Positions 1-12,700 of a DNA stretch of 64,000 nt are shown piece by piece. Numbering within the stretch: position 1 is the stretch's first letter; every line of letters starts with the position of its first letter. The notes below the pieces were generated by a model. That model was not told the DNA's origin. It did no database searches and saw only the letters and a list, made by a program, of their open reading frames with translations. Origin of the DNA: Chiua virens (Eukaryota; Basidiomycota; Agaricomycetes; Boletales; Boletaceae); NCBI GenBank assembly GCA_019787685.1, contig JAHNUO010000001.1, forward strand, positions 2,356,001-2,420,000. The letters run 5' to 3'. The translations under genes and the position numbers were made by a program.

Positions 1-1108
1 GGGAAGGAAGTAGGAGAAAGTATCGCAATGGACTGCGACATCATCAACTGAGTATCTTCGTCCAGAGAAGACGATGATGAGCTGCGCGATAGTTGACCAG
101 CGGACGAATTGTAGGGTTGCGAAGATTTCTGAGAAGTAGTGGAAACTGGTGACAGCGTGCTTGTAGCAGTTGGAGAGGATATGGCGATGTGTAGATCCCG
201 CGAAGTCACCTTCAACCCAGAGATGGATACTGTGCGGATTTGTCCACAATCGCCACTCCCTTCCGTTGCTGACTGGAGTCCGCTGCTCACTTGAGAACGG
301 GGACGCTGATCGGTATGGTATGTTATCTCTGGCACAGATAGCGTAAAGCTCTCCCGTCCAGGATATATGATAGTGACCTTGGTGTCCACCGCCGAGAACT
401 CGAATTTGGAGAGGAGTCGCTCAATGAGAGTCGCAAAGACTGACACCCCTGCGGGATCGTCTCCATGGTGTTCTTTGGGAGCTTTTTCAGCATGTGAATT
501 ATATTCGAATGGGTGAAAGCCTCCAGGTAAGCTCTCACCCTCATCTACAATAGGTGATGAGGCAGGAGCAGGGGGATTGAGCGTTTGTCGTAGGGTAGCT
601 TCCTCTCGGGGAGTAAGCTCGTCGTGGATGAAAGTCTCGGCAACAGAAACCACTGAATCGGCAAGATTGGAGCTGTTAAGAAAGGGGGGTGGTATGGAAT
701 GTTCCGCCGTTATTTGAAACGTGAGGTTAAGAGATTGTACATGAAAACCGATAGTGGAAGAAAGAGGATTTGGAAACGGGATACGAGCGGTGACGCCGGA
801 TATGAAACCATCATACAAGGAGATAGGGAGTCCTATGAGTGATTGATTGATTGTCTGTAGAGAACTGTCAGACGTCCGCCGGTGAGCCAGTGTAGTAGAC
901 TCACATGTTCGTCTAGTTCCAAGTCTTTCACGTGGACAGTCCCAGAACCGAGCTGAGAATCGATCTGGTGAAGATCAAGCTGACCTGGCTTAAGAAAATG
1001 ACCTAAAGTTCTCCTCAAGAGAAAAGAGAAGAAACGACGTTGAATACTGGACGGAACGGCGAAGTCAAATGTAGGGAGACCTGAGAACCATGAGTACCAC
1101 GAAGACAT
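1..1108 (-). CDS. ATG2: Autophagy-related protein 2 (ATG2), N-terminal part, runs off the window
   Basis: ATG2 is a rod-shaped lipid-transfer protein that feeds phospholipid from the ER to the growing autophagosome membrane. The start ATG is at 1108. The first exon encodes the chorein-type N-terminus, with the family signatures FDFAVPSSIQRRF, FLLRRTLGHFLKPGQLD and the QIDSQLGSG / VKDLELDEH run. A short intron (about 849-898) follows, and the frame resumes with a GLPISLYDG / TARIPFPNPLSSTIGF block, again as in ATG2. The rest of the visible part is a Ser-rich linker and an LKVTSRDL-like strand. Only about 350 of the usual 2000 or so residues are present, because the gene continues beyond base 1. 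It is read away from RLP24, which lies upstream on the same strand. Family assignment is from recognised N-terminal motifs and is secure. Confidence 0.93.
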
Positions 1109-1326
1109 GATGGTTCAAGTTGGATGGTTGTGAAGTTCAAGCAAGGTAGGATAGTGGCATGTCTCGAGTAGAACTGCGTATTGGGCTCAATGGGCGCTGC
1201 AGAGTCCCAGTGCAGGTTCATGCTATTACAAAAATGGACAATAGCCCCTCTCTCGACAACATTAGCGTCGAAATGATTTCAATTGATCCAGTACATGATG
1301 ATACATGGGCAAATGAATTCTGATAT

Positions 1327-2142
1327 CTAGTCCACGTCCATTGCCATAGACTGGCCATCTCCCTTGACGAGAGCACTCCGGCTTTTGCTTGGTACTTTGA
1401 TTTTCTCCAACCTCTTTTCGGTAGACGGTGATTCCACCGCAATTGGTTCCACGAGTTTGATCGATGTTGACTTGGCTCCCAACTTCTTGGCTCTGTGTGC
1501 ACGCTGCTTTTCCCGCGCAACCGCCATTCTGTTGAACCGCGACCGTCAGTGATGGAATGATTGAGCATGCAGCGAGCCTTGCCTTTGCTTCCAGAATGCA
1601 TGTTCTCTGCGTTGCTTAATCTCCCCAATCCGTTTCATTGCCTTGATCGTGGTCTGTACTAGCTCGCGATCATAACGAACGGGAACGTTCCTGCGCTTCT
1701 CGAAATCGATTGTAGCGTCCTAGGGGTATAAAAATACCATCGCAACAGGAGCAGGGATACGCTACGCTTGTCACACTCACAATGGTCATCTCCTTTCCAG
1801 CTGCCTTGCGGAAGGCCTTCGTCCACCGCACCTTGCGTGGGTTACGTTTCATCCTAATCACCCCAGTGATCAATTCAAAGGAAAAGTGTGTACGACAAAA
1901 ACGAACTTGAAGTTCTTGTGACACCTATAGTCAGATTAACATGGTAACGACCTTTGAGAAACAATTCAAGTTACGATGAACAGTATACGTACTTGGAGGT
2001 GCAAAAACGAAAGACTTTGGCATCGTTGCGAACAAACGCCGTACCTAAGGTGGATGAGGGGTTTTTCTAGAATGTCATTGATGTTCCTACCGTGCCCCGG
2101 GTAGACGCTTGTCGAGCAGAAATAACACTTTTCGATACGCAT
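1327..2142 (-). CDS. RLP24: Ribosome biogenesis protein Rlp24 (60S L24-like)
   Basis: Rlp24 is a placeholder for ribosomal protein L24 on nuclear pre-60S particles and is stripped off in the cytoplasm by the AAA ATPase Drg1/Afg2. The start at 2142 opens with [18 protein letters not shown], the zinc-binding N-terminus (CxxC). After an intron the frame continues through [12 protein letters not shown](T)SK, then a very short exon CHKNFK, then [25 protein letters not shown]. The C-terminal exons carry a basic tail ([16 protein letters not shown]) and end at 1327 with MAMDVD. At least five exons are needed; the tiny CHKNFK exon (about 1909-1925) is easy for gene finders to miss. Length is normal for the family. 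It lies 130 bp downstream of the monooxygenase stop codon, on the same strand. Confidence 0.94.
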
Positions 2143-2271
2143 GTATTGATGAGGGAAGGAAATACACCGTGGGAATCCAAAGTCACATTGAGTGGTAGGT
2201 GTCTACGAGACTTTCTCCAATATCATTCCGCAACCAACTTCACTTCCCAAAACACTCAAGGCCTCAAGGCT

Positions 2272-4200
2272 TCACATGCGGGCCCTTGGTATATCCCTGG
2301 CGAGGTCGCTGCTTGGCGCAATACGCGCACACAGATCGTCGATGACTTCGCCAGCCCGAACGCTTACCACGCTCAGTAGGGTATCACTCAGGCCATGCGT
2401 TTCCTCCGCTAACCCTTGCACATAGATGTGCGCTTGTAACTTCTTTTGGTCATGATTCGTCCCCGCAGGTTGAAGAAGCCGATACGCCCGCGAGATAAAA
2501 AGTTTCTTCGGCAGCCCTCCTTTCTCATACGGACAATCAGATGTCCAATCCATTAGGTCTGACGTACCGCTCCCGCCGCTCACTGACGCGTTTGTCCCGT
2601 CACTGCTGTCATCAATGTTGAAAGCCGAGGAACTAGGCCTATTGACTGTATTCCCCTCTATATCCATCTCTACCTCCAGATGAGCGTAGCCTTGTGCACT
2701 CGCGTAGAGCCCAAAGTATTCGCCTAGACTCGAATTCGCCAAGAGACGGAGCCATGTGCGCCTCTCGTACCCAGTCGCACAAATTATTGCATCGTATGCC
2801 TTTTCATAGGTTTTGCGCGTTAATGTTTGTTGCAGGATAAGGGTCGGAGGACCCGACTCGGCTTGTGACGTTCGAACATCTCCGGTAGGTGACGTTTTTG
2901 CAGACAAGACCTCTGAATAGTTCAGGATGCTGAACCTGGGCTTTGTCAAGGGTGTGTTGCATTTGGTGCGCCTGGATATTCCCTCATCAACCTTCTGATC
3001 GTACATAATCTCGTATAGCTGGTTCTGTGAGTGAAGTAGTTTGGCGTAGAAAGATAAACACTCCTACCATTTCCAGAGTATGGGGATTGACGACCCCATA
3101 ATTCGTGCTTGCATACTCGAGACGAACCTTTTGTCGGACGAAATTAGAGGATTGACAAAACATCTGGCTGGTAGCTGGAAACCCTGTCGGAAACACACAG
3201 ACAAGGATTACGATGGATGACTTACATTCTGGGTTGAATATCTCATTGGTGAATGGTGAGTCGTCGCTTGGTTTCAGGGACCCTTTGCGGACAATGAGGT
3301 CCAGGGTATGTCCCTGGTCTGCGACGACTGGTATGGTAGCCAGTCGCGAATGAAGGTCTATCGTGATTTCTGCAGCAGATTGACCGGACCCGATGATTGC
3401 AATACGCAGCGGTCTTCTGCCAGGATTACGAGATTGTAGCAAATTCAATAATGGATCGATCGAGGTCAGATATGTCGAGCTGTGGATCATGCGCTCTTGA
3501 ACACAGGTAGTTGCTAGTGGCACTGGTATGCGAGGCGAACCACCCGGTGATATTATGAGATTTTCTGAGCCAGAACGTAAGTAATGGATCACAAACAGAT
3601 ACTGGTCATACTTGCTAATCGCACTATAAGTTGACCGGTTGAAAGGACCCGAGAATGTACTTGTATTGTGGATGTATCTATCTCCTCGAGCGCGACGACT
3701 TCTTCGCCGAAACCGACTTTGATTCCCCTATCTTGCACATATTGGGCGGCCCAAGACAAATAATCAGAGTATTCTTTCCGGGTAGGAATGGTGCGTCCAC
3801 GGTTGATGAAGTCGAGAAGCCGATTCTGTGAATGCAAATAGGAGATGAAAGTGAGTGGACTCTGAGGGGACCGCAAGGTAGCCAGGTCTTTAAGGAAGCT
3901 GATGCATGACCATAAGATAATGGGACGAGCAGATTGAGAACGTAGCGTGCCTAATCTGCATTTGAGCACCAGGTAGGAGCATTGCTGGATGCCATTTAAA
4001 TTTGTCGTGTTTCTCGATGAAGAACAGTCTCTCAATGGAAATAGGTAGCTAGTTTGTTCGTGAAGACTGATGCTGGCAGGGATAGAACGAATGGCCCTTA
4101 CGTTCTGGTTCTCGAGAAATGCACCAGCAATTGCAAGGTTGGAGGGGCCGAAGCCGAGGCCTATAACATCGTACACTTGAATTGAAGGATCTGGGGACAT
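2272..4200 (-). CDS. L-ornithine N5-monooxygenase (SidA/Omo1-type), siderophore biosynthesis
   Basis: This FAD- and NADPH-dependent enzyme hydroxylates the side-chain nitrogen of L-ornithine, the first committed step of hydroxamate siderophore synthesis. From ATG 4200 the protein shows the FAD-binding GLGFGPSNLAIA loop and then, after an intron, FKWHPAMLLPGAQMQI, a SidA-family signature. SFLKDLATLRSPQSP, PTRKEYSDYLSWAA and the NADPH-binding IAIIGSGQSAAEI loop follow. The last exon has ICATGYERR and EETHGLSDTLLS, typical of the C-terminus, and stops at 2272. Several introns interrupt it. Orthologues include A. fumigatus SidA, U. maydis Sid1 and Omphalotus Omo1. It diverges from the peptide synthetase across a 376 bp promoter with paired GATA-factor sites, so iron repression is likely. 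No missing key motif was seen. Confidence 0.95.
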
Positions 4201-4413
4201 GTGAATCGCGCTGGCTGTTGCTGCGGACGGTACGACTGTTCAGTTGGAACAGGGTGAGAAAATGGCAAAGGTGGATTGGACCAGACGAAGTGGAGTGGAA
4301 CTTTGATTTGAACAAATGCTACCGATGAAGGGCGAAATTTGACGGGGACCGGCCGTCGTGTGGAAGACGAGTAGATCTTACTGTTGTACTGTGGTAAAAG
4401 TTATGGGAATTGA

Positions 4414-4424
4414 TTATCTGATAA
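4414..4424. promoter_or_regulatory. Iron-GATA-factor site 1 (TTATCTGATAA)
   Basis: Exact match to ATCWGATAA with a flanking TT, which makes an 11-base near-perfect inverted repeat. It lies 214 bp from the monooxygenase start and 153 bp from the synthetase start. Sites of this form are bound by Urbs1/SreA-type GATA repressors in iron-replete fungi; binding here is inferred. Confidence 0.8.
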
Positions 4425-4512
4425 ACACACGCGGTAAGGTCGGACTCGTGATCATGCACACATGATGATGTTTCAACTCCCAAGCACAAAGTCCGTTCTG
4501 GCTCCGCACTGC

Positions 4513-4523
4513 TTATCAGATAA
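4513..4523. promoter_or_regulatory. Iron-GATA-factor site 2 (TTATCAGATAA)
   Basis: This is the reverse complement of site 1, centred 99 bp from it and 54 bp upstream of the synthetase start. Two exact copies of this extended GATA site in 376 bp, in opposite orientation, fit co-repression of the divergent pair. Confidence 0.8.
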
Positions 4524-4576
4524 CCGACAGCCATCAACTAGCACTCCCACCGACACTCCCATTCAGCACTACCGCC

Positions 4577-7500
4577 ATGTCCTCAGTGTCTGTCCCGGTC
4601 AACTACAACGTGGTTCAGTTGCCAGATTTCTCCAACAACCGCTCAAATCGCAACATCCAACCAATCTTCCATCAAGTAGCGTTGGGCGATCACTTTCGCG
4701 TTCAGGTCGACCGTGCAACTCTCGACGGCTTTATTCTGGTAGCCTACGCATATGTCCTCGGCATGTACTGCGGGGTTACCGACGTGCTTTTGGCCCTGGA
4801 ACCCTTGGACGTCCTACATTCACAATTCCGTTTCCAGTGGGATGAAAGTACGACATGGCTTAATGCTCTCGATGTAGCGAGAATGGCTCTCACTGGCACG
4901 CAATCCGGAGAAAATTGTCTTACCCCCCTTTCTTCCCAGGCGCTCAAGGTCTCGGTTGTTTCAGTAGATCGATCCCCGGTCATTGCAATCTTTCGGGATT
5001 CATCTCGAAGCGACAGTTACCCGTTCTCTGCGATCTCATCGCTGCTGTCACCATCACAACTACCCTTCCTGATCCACACAAGTGATGGGTTCCTGCATCT
5101 TTACTCGTCTTCCAATCATTTCAGCTCTTCTATGGCCTCTTTGTTTCTCCGTCAGATAGCTGCCGTGGCTGCAAGAGCACTTGCCGATGCATCGCGGAAA
5201 ATAGCTGCACCCTTGCACTTGAACGGCGATCTCACCTCTGTTGCCGAAGCTCTACCGGCGCACGAGCGAGTCACCTACTATCCGCATATCCCTCAAGCTT
5301 GCTTCGCCACTGACTATATCCTTCCTCATTCAACTTCCACTCCGGACGCCGCCGCTGTACAGTGGTACTCTGAACTGTCAACCGACACGGCCCGGGCGCT
5401 TCTAACTCCAGAATTCCTGTCGTATGGTGATCTCGATCACGCCGCGAACCGCTTCGCTCGCTTCCTCCTTGCCAAAGGCCTTTCCAGAGAGGACCGGGTT
5501 GCAGTTTGCATGGACCGTGATCTCATGTTCCATTCAGTTTTATTTGGTATTCTACGCGCTGGTGGATGCTATGTTCCCGTTAGTCTAAGTTTTCCTTTAT
5601 GTGTCTCATAGCTCAGAATTGTACCGTGCAGATTGATCCGGAATTGCCTACGGAAAGGAAGATTTTCATCGCGAGGAATTCCTCGGCGAAATTTGTTATT
5701 ATATCGTCTCAGTACCATTCTCGCGATCTTTTCGGAGATCTATCAATCAATATCCATGATAGATCCGTCCAGCGGACTATCTCCAGAATGAGCGATGCCG
5801 CAGTCGACCCTCGGGCCGTACATCCAGGAAATATAGCGTACATGTTATACACTTCAGGTATCTAGTCCTTCGGAACCTACATTCGGAAAAGCCTCACTGA
5901 AGTTTGCAGGTACCACTGGAAAGCCTAAAGGTTGTCTCCTGACTCATAACGGTCTCTCCGAGGCCATCCTAGCCCTCAGTTCCTTCGCTGCTAACGTCCG
6001 CATGTCAGACATTCGCAAGGGAAGATACTTGTCTATCGCATGTGCGTCATCCCTCTCGAGTGTTTACATTCTTGAGCTTGTAATGAGACATTGTCCCGTC
6101 AACCAGCTATAGCATTCGATGTCCATCTCTCAGAGATCTTTGTTCCGCTCGCTCTGGGGATGACAGTAGTTTCTGCGAAACGCAGCGAGCTCTTAGAAAA
6201 CTTGCCTCTTTACATCAATATTCTTGGAATCACGCACGTCGGACTTGTGCCTAGCTTGATCGATGCCACTATGTGTGTAGCGGAAGATGATCGGAGGGGA
6301 GAGGAGATGAAACTCAGGTATATTGCCAGCGGCGGGGAGAAAATCAGCGATACTGTAAGTCTTCTTTATCGCCCGCTGAAGTGGACCTCATTCTACCGGG
6401 TCTTCCCCATTAGATCCTCGATAAATGGGCCGACCATCCGTTTGTAAGACTTGCCAATTTTTATGGGTGAGCATCTCGGTCACCGTCTCCAAGTCTATTA
6501 AAGACGAACTAGTTCGTAGACCTAGTGAGGTGACCATAGGTTGCTGTGCGCGGTTCATGGACGGGAACGCTCCTCGAGAGAATATCGGCCGAGCGTTTGC
6601 CAACGTTTCTTCATACGTGGTTGATGACAACCTTAATATTCTTCCTCGAGGAGTTGTCGGGGAGCTTGTAGTTGCAGGGCCGCTTGTTGGACAAGGGTAT
6701 CATGAACTGCCTGGCGTCACTGCTAAATCCTTCATTGAGTGGCCACACCCAGGATCATGGTCTTATCGCACCGGAGATCTAGTTCGCATGCTTCCAGATG
6801 ACACCCTTCATATCATAGGCAGAATCGACACGCAGATCAAGTTACGGGGCGTGCGAATTGAAGCAGAGGGTATCTGTGCTGTCTTCAGGAACGCTGCTCT
6901 TCGTGAGCTTCGGTTGCAATTACATGCAGGGACCGTACTTGCTGCGCACCCGTCAATCGGGAACGGGAGTATATCGCAATTAGTGATCTTCGTTGCATGG
7001 GACATCCAGGCTCCGATCTCCGTCCGCCGGAACACCAAGCCCTGTGTGCTCCCGTTCGAAGACGACGTCCTGCAAGCTCTTTGGGCGGTTTCCGAACGGG
7101 AACTCGCTAGTTACATGCGACCCGCGCATATAATTCGACTCAGTTGGCTTCCTCTCAATTCTAATGGGAAAATAGATGACAAAGCCTTGTCTTCGATTTT
7201 CAGGGAAATCGACTTTCAGCAGCTTTTTGGCGCGATCCGGAACGCGGCGCCCATGAGTGGTTACTCGTCACCAACCGAGATTCGGCGAAGACTTGTATCC
7301 CTGGTCGAAAACCACGTCAAGATTTCACCTATCGACCCACGAATTAGTCTCTTTTCCTACGGGATGGATTCATTATCATTCGCGAGACTGGTATCGGATA
7401 TCAGGCGAACGTTCCATGTGTCTATTGCCGTCACGGATGTCATGAAAGTGGCATCAATTGAAGCTACAGGTGAACTAATTCAAAAAAGTTCGTTCTCTGC

Positions 7501-10500
7501 GCCAGCCTCATCCTCAAATAAAACCATGAGACTATTCCTCGAGCAGTGGCTTCACGTGGTACAAGAAAGTCTGCCACACGCACAAGTTGGACGCGTTCTT
7601 CCACCATTTCCGATTCAAGAGGGGGTCCTTTATCATTCAGATGGCCATCCAAGTTCATGCGTGCAACACGTTGTCATGAGCATTTCGGATCAGATCCCCC
7701 TTTCACGAGTACGCGATGCGTGGGAGGCCACGATGAAGAAACTCGATATCCTCAGGTGAGACAATGTGTTTGTCGGCTTTGCTTCGTTGGAGACGATCCT
7801 GCGTATCCCAGAACCGTATTTTATTTCGGGAGACAATTCGCTCAGGTTATTCTTACACCCACCGGCTCCCAACTCCCTTGGATGGAACAACGGACGCCCC
7901 TTACAGACCCAGACTCATTTGGGGCTTTTTTCTACGCAAAGGTGGCGCCATCTTTAGCGAAGCAAATCAATTCCACAACATCGACGGCTCCTCCGTTTCG
8001 TTTGACTGTCTTTTCCACATCTGACTATCACCACCGTTGGTTAACATTATCAATTCACCACGCGCTATTCGATGGAGTGTCTCTACCGCGTATTCTGAAA
8101 TATGCAGAAGATGAATTGCTGGCAAAGACGCACCCTATCACTTGTTCTCCGGAATTGCTTTTGGAATACATGCATAGTACGAAGATCGACGGGGCACGCC
8201 AATTTTGGGCCACAAGGTTTTCCGACTTCGTGTGGTCTGGGCGCCACTTGATAAGCGCACAGTTTCCAAGTCAAGTTCGAAGGAGAGCCACACCTCTCAC
8301 TACATCCCTGACTGCTTTCAGGAAACTCCTGGTTCCTCACCGAGTCAGCCTACAATCTGCGCTAACATGCGCGTTTGCGTTTTCTCTGGGAAGGCATATA
8401 CACCACACTGATGACGTTGCTTTCGTGGTATGTTTCTATTTGTGGCCGTTCAAGTCACCCGCTCTGACAAAGAAGCACAGGTCATCCGCGCTGGACGGTT
8501 ACTTCCTGTCGAGGGTGCCGAAAATGCAATATGCCCTACTATGAATGTGCTCCCTACCCGAGTTCACCTTGGCACGGAGGATTATCTCCAACGCGTTCAG
8601 GCGGATATTTCAGCTGGGGTGGCGTTCGAACACTTCCCTCTATCACACGTGCTTAAATGGCTGCCGCCAGGTACTGCCCCATTTGACACTCTATTCGCAG
8701 TTACGATTAAGGATGACACTCAATATGAGATATGGGATATCTTGCGCAGTGAATTGCCTGAGCCTGACGTAAGTAGTCGCTTCTCGGAATGTTTGGTTGA
8801 CAATTGATGACTTCACTAGTTCCCGCTTTCAGTCGAGATTGTGCTTGACCAGAGCGACGACACGGTCATCGTTCAAGCCGCATATTACGACAGTGAATTT
8901 ATGGCCAAAGCTGTTGACAATGTTTTCCAACAGTTTGAGGCTGTCCTGCTGGATATCCTTAACAGGGAAAACTCTTACGTGTCATTGCCTCCCCGAGCAC
9001 TTCGAGACGTGGACGTTGCATCTACTGTGCTTGTCCGTGACGACTTGGAAGAGGAACTAGGGGGAAATTTGGTCGCCCTGGAACCATTGAGCAACATTGT
9101 CTCCAACTTTCTTGGGTTCCCACCAGAACAATTACGTCCGGACGCATCGCTGGTCTCTTTGGGACTGGATTCCATTCGATCAGTTGGCTTGTCTCGAGTT
9201 CTTCGGCAACATGGCTATCCAGCCAGTGCAGCGGATATCATGGAAAAACCATTTATACGGAAACTCGCTGTTTTATTTGCACGACCATCCGACCACTCCG
9301 TGCGGCAAGAGGTCGATCGAAGCGTTCTCTCTTTGGGACAGCAGTGCGAAAGAATCAAGAGTAGCCTCGACCCGTCAACATGTAAACTTTCCATCGATGA
9401 CGAGGTCGACGTATTCCCTACGACTGCATTGCAAACTGGCATGATATCACAGGTATAGGTTTTCTCACTTTCATCAGTCACTTTTTGCTCATAAGAACGA
9501 TTGGAAGACTATCGCATCTGCTGGAAACCTGTATTTCCACTCATTCGTCCTCAAACTCAGTCCAGATACCGACCTTCCACTTCTCCAGAACGCTTGGAAT
9601 CGTACAGTCCGTGATCTCGACATTCTGCGGACTACGTTTCATTACGTGGCAGAGCTCGCGTGCTGGGTACAAATTCGACATTCCGTTGTGCAACTTGATT
9701 GGCAGGAGGGTATTTCGACACTATCGACCGTGACTTTCCCTCAGCACATCATCGATGAACTTTTCTCGCAGATCAAGCCAACCGACGAGTCTTCCTTTCG
9801 CAAACCGGCTATCCACTTGCGGATCTTGCACGCTGGTCCTGCTGGACTTTACCTTGTGCTCTTCATGCATCATGCGTTGTACGACGGTCTCTCCATCCCC
9901 AGCCTGCTATCACATGTCGAGTGTATATACCGGGACCAAGAAATCGCACTCCCGGCACAGTTTTTTGACTTCCTTCCACGCGTATTATACCAACAGGATC
10001 ACGCAACCGCGTACTGGACCGAGAAACTCAAAGACTACAACCCGGTCAATCTTCTGCGCAACACATCCCTGTCCTCGAAAGCAATCGTTCTATCGAGGCT
10101 TGTCTCTGTCGGACGGGAGTTACTACAGCAATTAGTTCAAGATAGCGCCGTCACCCTACAATGTCTTGCACAAGCTGTGTGGGCGAAATATCTAGCTTCA
10201 TTAGAGGCTTCGAATGATGTTGTTTTCGGGCATGTTGTCTCTGGTCGATCGTTTGACGATTCGGAAAATGTAGTTGGACCGATGCTTGTGAGTGACAGGC
10301 TAATGTTCGGGTATTCAATTCAACTCCAAATTTAGAATACAATCCCTTGCCGCGTCCAGCTCTCCCCACACCTGAGCAATCGAGAGTTACTCCAGTCTAT
10401 CCACCGTGCCAATATTGGTGCATTGCCTTGGCAGCACGTCTCGCTCCGACTTGTGCAGAGCGAACTGCAGCTGCATGGGTTGTTGAACAGTTTGTTCCTG

Positions 10501-12635
10501 TTTCAACCCCGGCATCCCCAGACTCACAGTCATCTGTGGACTCTACACGAACCAGAGAAGTTTGATGCGCAGATTCAGGTGAACTAACCGTACAGTTCAC
10601 GGTGCTACTTAATCTGATGTCTCAAATTCCGTCAGTATCCGCTCAACATTGAATTTCACGAGACAGAGACTGGATTCCTGGTCAGGATGGCTTGCAGGTC
10701 CGATGTAATAGATGCCGAGACACTCGATGGCATGTTGGCTGACGTTGACAAACTGGTGAATGAGATGGTCCATCATCTCGACAGTCTGGTGACTGTTCCC
10801 ACAACCCTTCCCACGCCCTCAGCCTCCATTTATTCGAACATTCGGCCGCTGGCTGATGGCGTAGAACAGGCTTCTCACCCGGTCGAGGCTACGTTTATTC
10901 TCCCGGAATTGCTAAGCACCATCGCATCGGTGGCCCGTTGCTCCGCAGATAACTTGTCGTCTTCACAGTCGCTTGTGGGCATTGGCGTGGACTCTATCAC
11001 TGCCATCAGTCTGAGTGCCAAGTTCAGGAAAGCTGGCTTGGCAATCAGTGTTGGAGACATCGTCTCAAGCTCCACGATCGGGGAATTGGCTAGCAAAGCG
11101 ACTACGATCGATCTTGACGTCGCGACATTGCAGCACGACTTCCCCTCGCTCGAGATAACAATCGAAGAGCGCCAGGCGATCATTGAACGATTTCCAAGAA
11201 GTCGTCGTCGTCAGATCATTTCGGTTTCAGCCGCCACAGAAGGGATGAAATGGTTGATTGCAGCCTGGGAACGCAGCCTTCGCCAGCGCTTCCATCATGT
11301 CTTTGCCTACAAACTTAAGTCCGATGTCAACATCGAACGACTCCAAGATGCATGGAAGACTCTCATCGCATGTCACCCAATATTGCGGTCGACATTTGCC
11401 TCAGCACCCGGACGTATTGATCCCCGAGTGGTCACGTTTGCGTTGGATTCGAGCGAAGTGGAAATATCTCAGGAACTCTTCGAGGAGGGACAAGATCTGG
11501 ATGCACTTGCTGAGAGGATGAAAGCTATCATCATGTCACCCTTGCCTATCAGTGTTTCCCAAGCGAAGGGGCTTCTCTTGACGTCAAAATCGACAAACAA
11601 TCGATATCTGCTGATTCGAATGCATCATTTCCAATACGACGCGTTCAGCCTCCGGTTGTTGCTGGAAGACCTCTCGTCTATTTATCTTGGTTTGTCGCCG
11701 CAAAATACTTCAGATTTCAGTGCATTTTTAGCCGCGTACTCTCCCTCGACGGCCAATCTGTCAGAGCAAAGAGAGTACTGGAAGTCAGTTATGCCTCTTC
11801 CGTTTAACCCGGTATATCTTCCACCATTGATACCGAAGAATGATCAACCTTCTCTAAAGAGGGTTCTCGTAACAATCACATCGGTTCTTCCAAACGCCGC
11901 TGAACTGAAGAAACTAGCCCAGGCAAATGATCTATCTCTATCTTGCATCCTTCTGGCCTCTTGGGCATCGGTGCAGGCATCTCATTCCTCGTCGGACCAC
12001 GCTACATTTGGACTCTGGCAAGCGGGGCGGACGGGGTCGGTTCCGAACATCTTGAACCTGGCAGTTCCATGCATGAACGTCCTGCCAATAAACATCGCCG
12101 TGTCGGATAACCTCCTCGAGGTTGCCCGTAATGTAAAACAAGACCTCTATAAACGTACACCAGCCATCCAACAAAGTAATCTGCGAAACGTCGACGAATG
12201 GGTGACGGGAGGGAAAGGTTTACCACTTACTAATGTCTTCATCAACGTCCTTGAGGTCGCAGGAGATGATAGTCAGGAAACCGAGCTCTCCACCCTTGTT
12301 GAGGTAATTAAATTGATCTTGCTTGGATCTCCTTGTTCATTCTCAGTCAGATTGACCACGCCATACCTATGAAACCACCTGTATTCGAGGAATCAGATGT
12401 GATCGACCCCATGCCTGTTACCAAGTTACTTCAGGTGCGTGTTTGTGAATGTCGCGAGACAGGATCATTGAATGTCAACATTTAGGACGACGTCATGATT
12501 GACATTGTAATCAACGGACAAATGGATACTATCACGATGTCGATTGAGAGTACACCGACGATAATGGATGCTGCTCGCGCGAAGGAAACTATTGATATCT
12601 GGGCGACGAGTGTGCAGCGTTGCCTGTCGCGATAA
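4577..12635 (+). CDS. Hydroxamate siderophore nonribosomal peptide synthetase, A-T-C-T-C-T-C (Fso1/CsNPS2-like)
   Basis: This multi-exon gene encodes one adenylation domain followed by three carrier-condensation pairs, the layout of basidiomycete synthetases such as Omphalotus Fso1 and Ceriporiopsis CsNPS2 that build trihydroxamates. The A domain (about 5260-7200) has YTSGTTGKPKG spliced across an intron at about 5859-5910, then FDVHLSEIFVP, YRTGDLVRM, IDTQIKLRGVRIE and NGKID. The phosphopantetheine serines are in GMDSL (7370), LGLDSIRS (9171) and GVDSITA (10993). Condensation motifs are HHALFDG (8055-8075), HHALYDG (9868-9888) and HHFQYDA (11623-11643); the last departs from HHxxxDG at its final residue. 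A single A domain for a trimeric product implies iterative use. The start was chosen as the first ATG after the GATA sites. It ends 65 bp from the convergent deaminase. Product identity (basidioferrin- or ferrichrome-type) is inferred. Confidence 0.93.
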
Positions 12636-12700
12636 GTCATTCAACGATAGTATATGGCAACTGCAGCGTACTTTTCCGAGATGTGATTTGATCTTATTTG

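Larger units (their letters stand above)
4201..4576. promoter_or_regulatory. Bidirectional promoter of the siderophore genes
   Basis: The start codons of the divergent ornithine monooxygenase (4200) and peptide synthetase (4577) are 376 bp apart, so one intergenic region must hold both promoters. It contains two copies of the undecamer TTATCWGATAA (listed separately) about 100 bp apart. The core ATCWGATAA is the known extended site of iron-responsive GATA repressors (Urbs1, SreA, Sre1). The inference is that both genes are shut off together when iron is plentiful. Confidence 0.85.
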
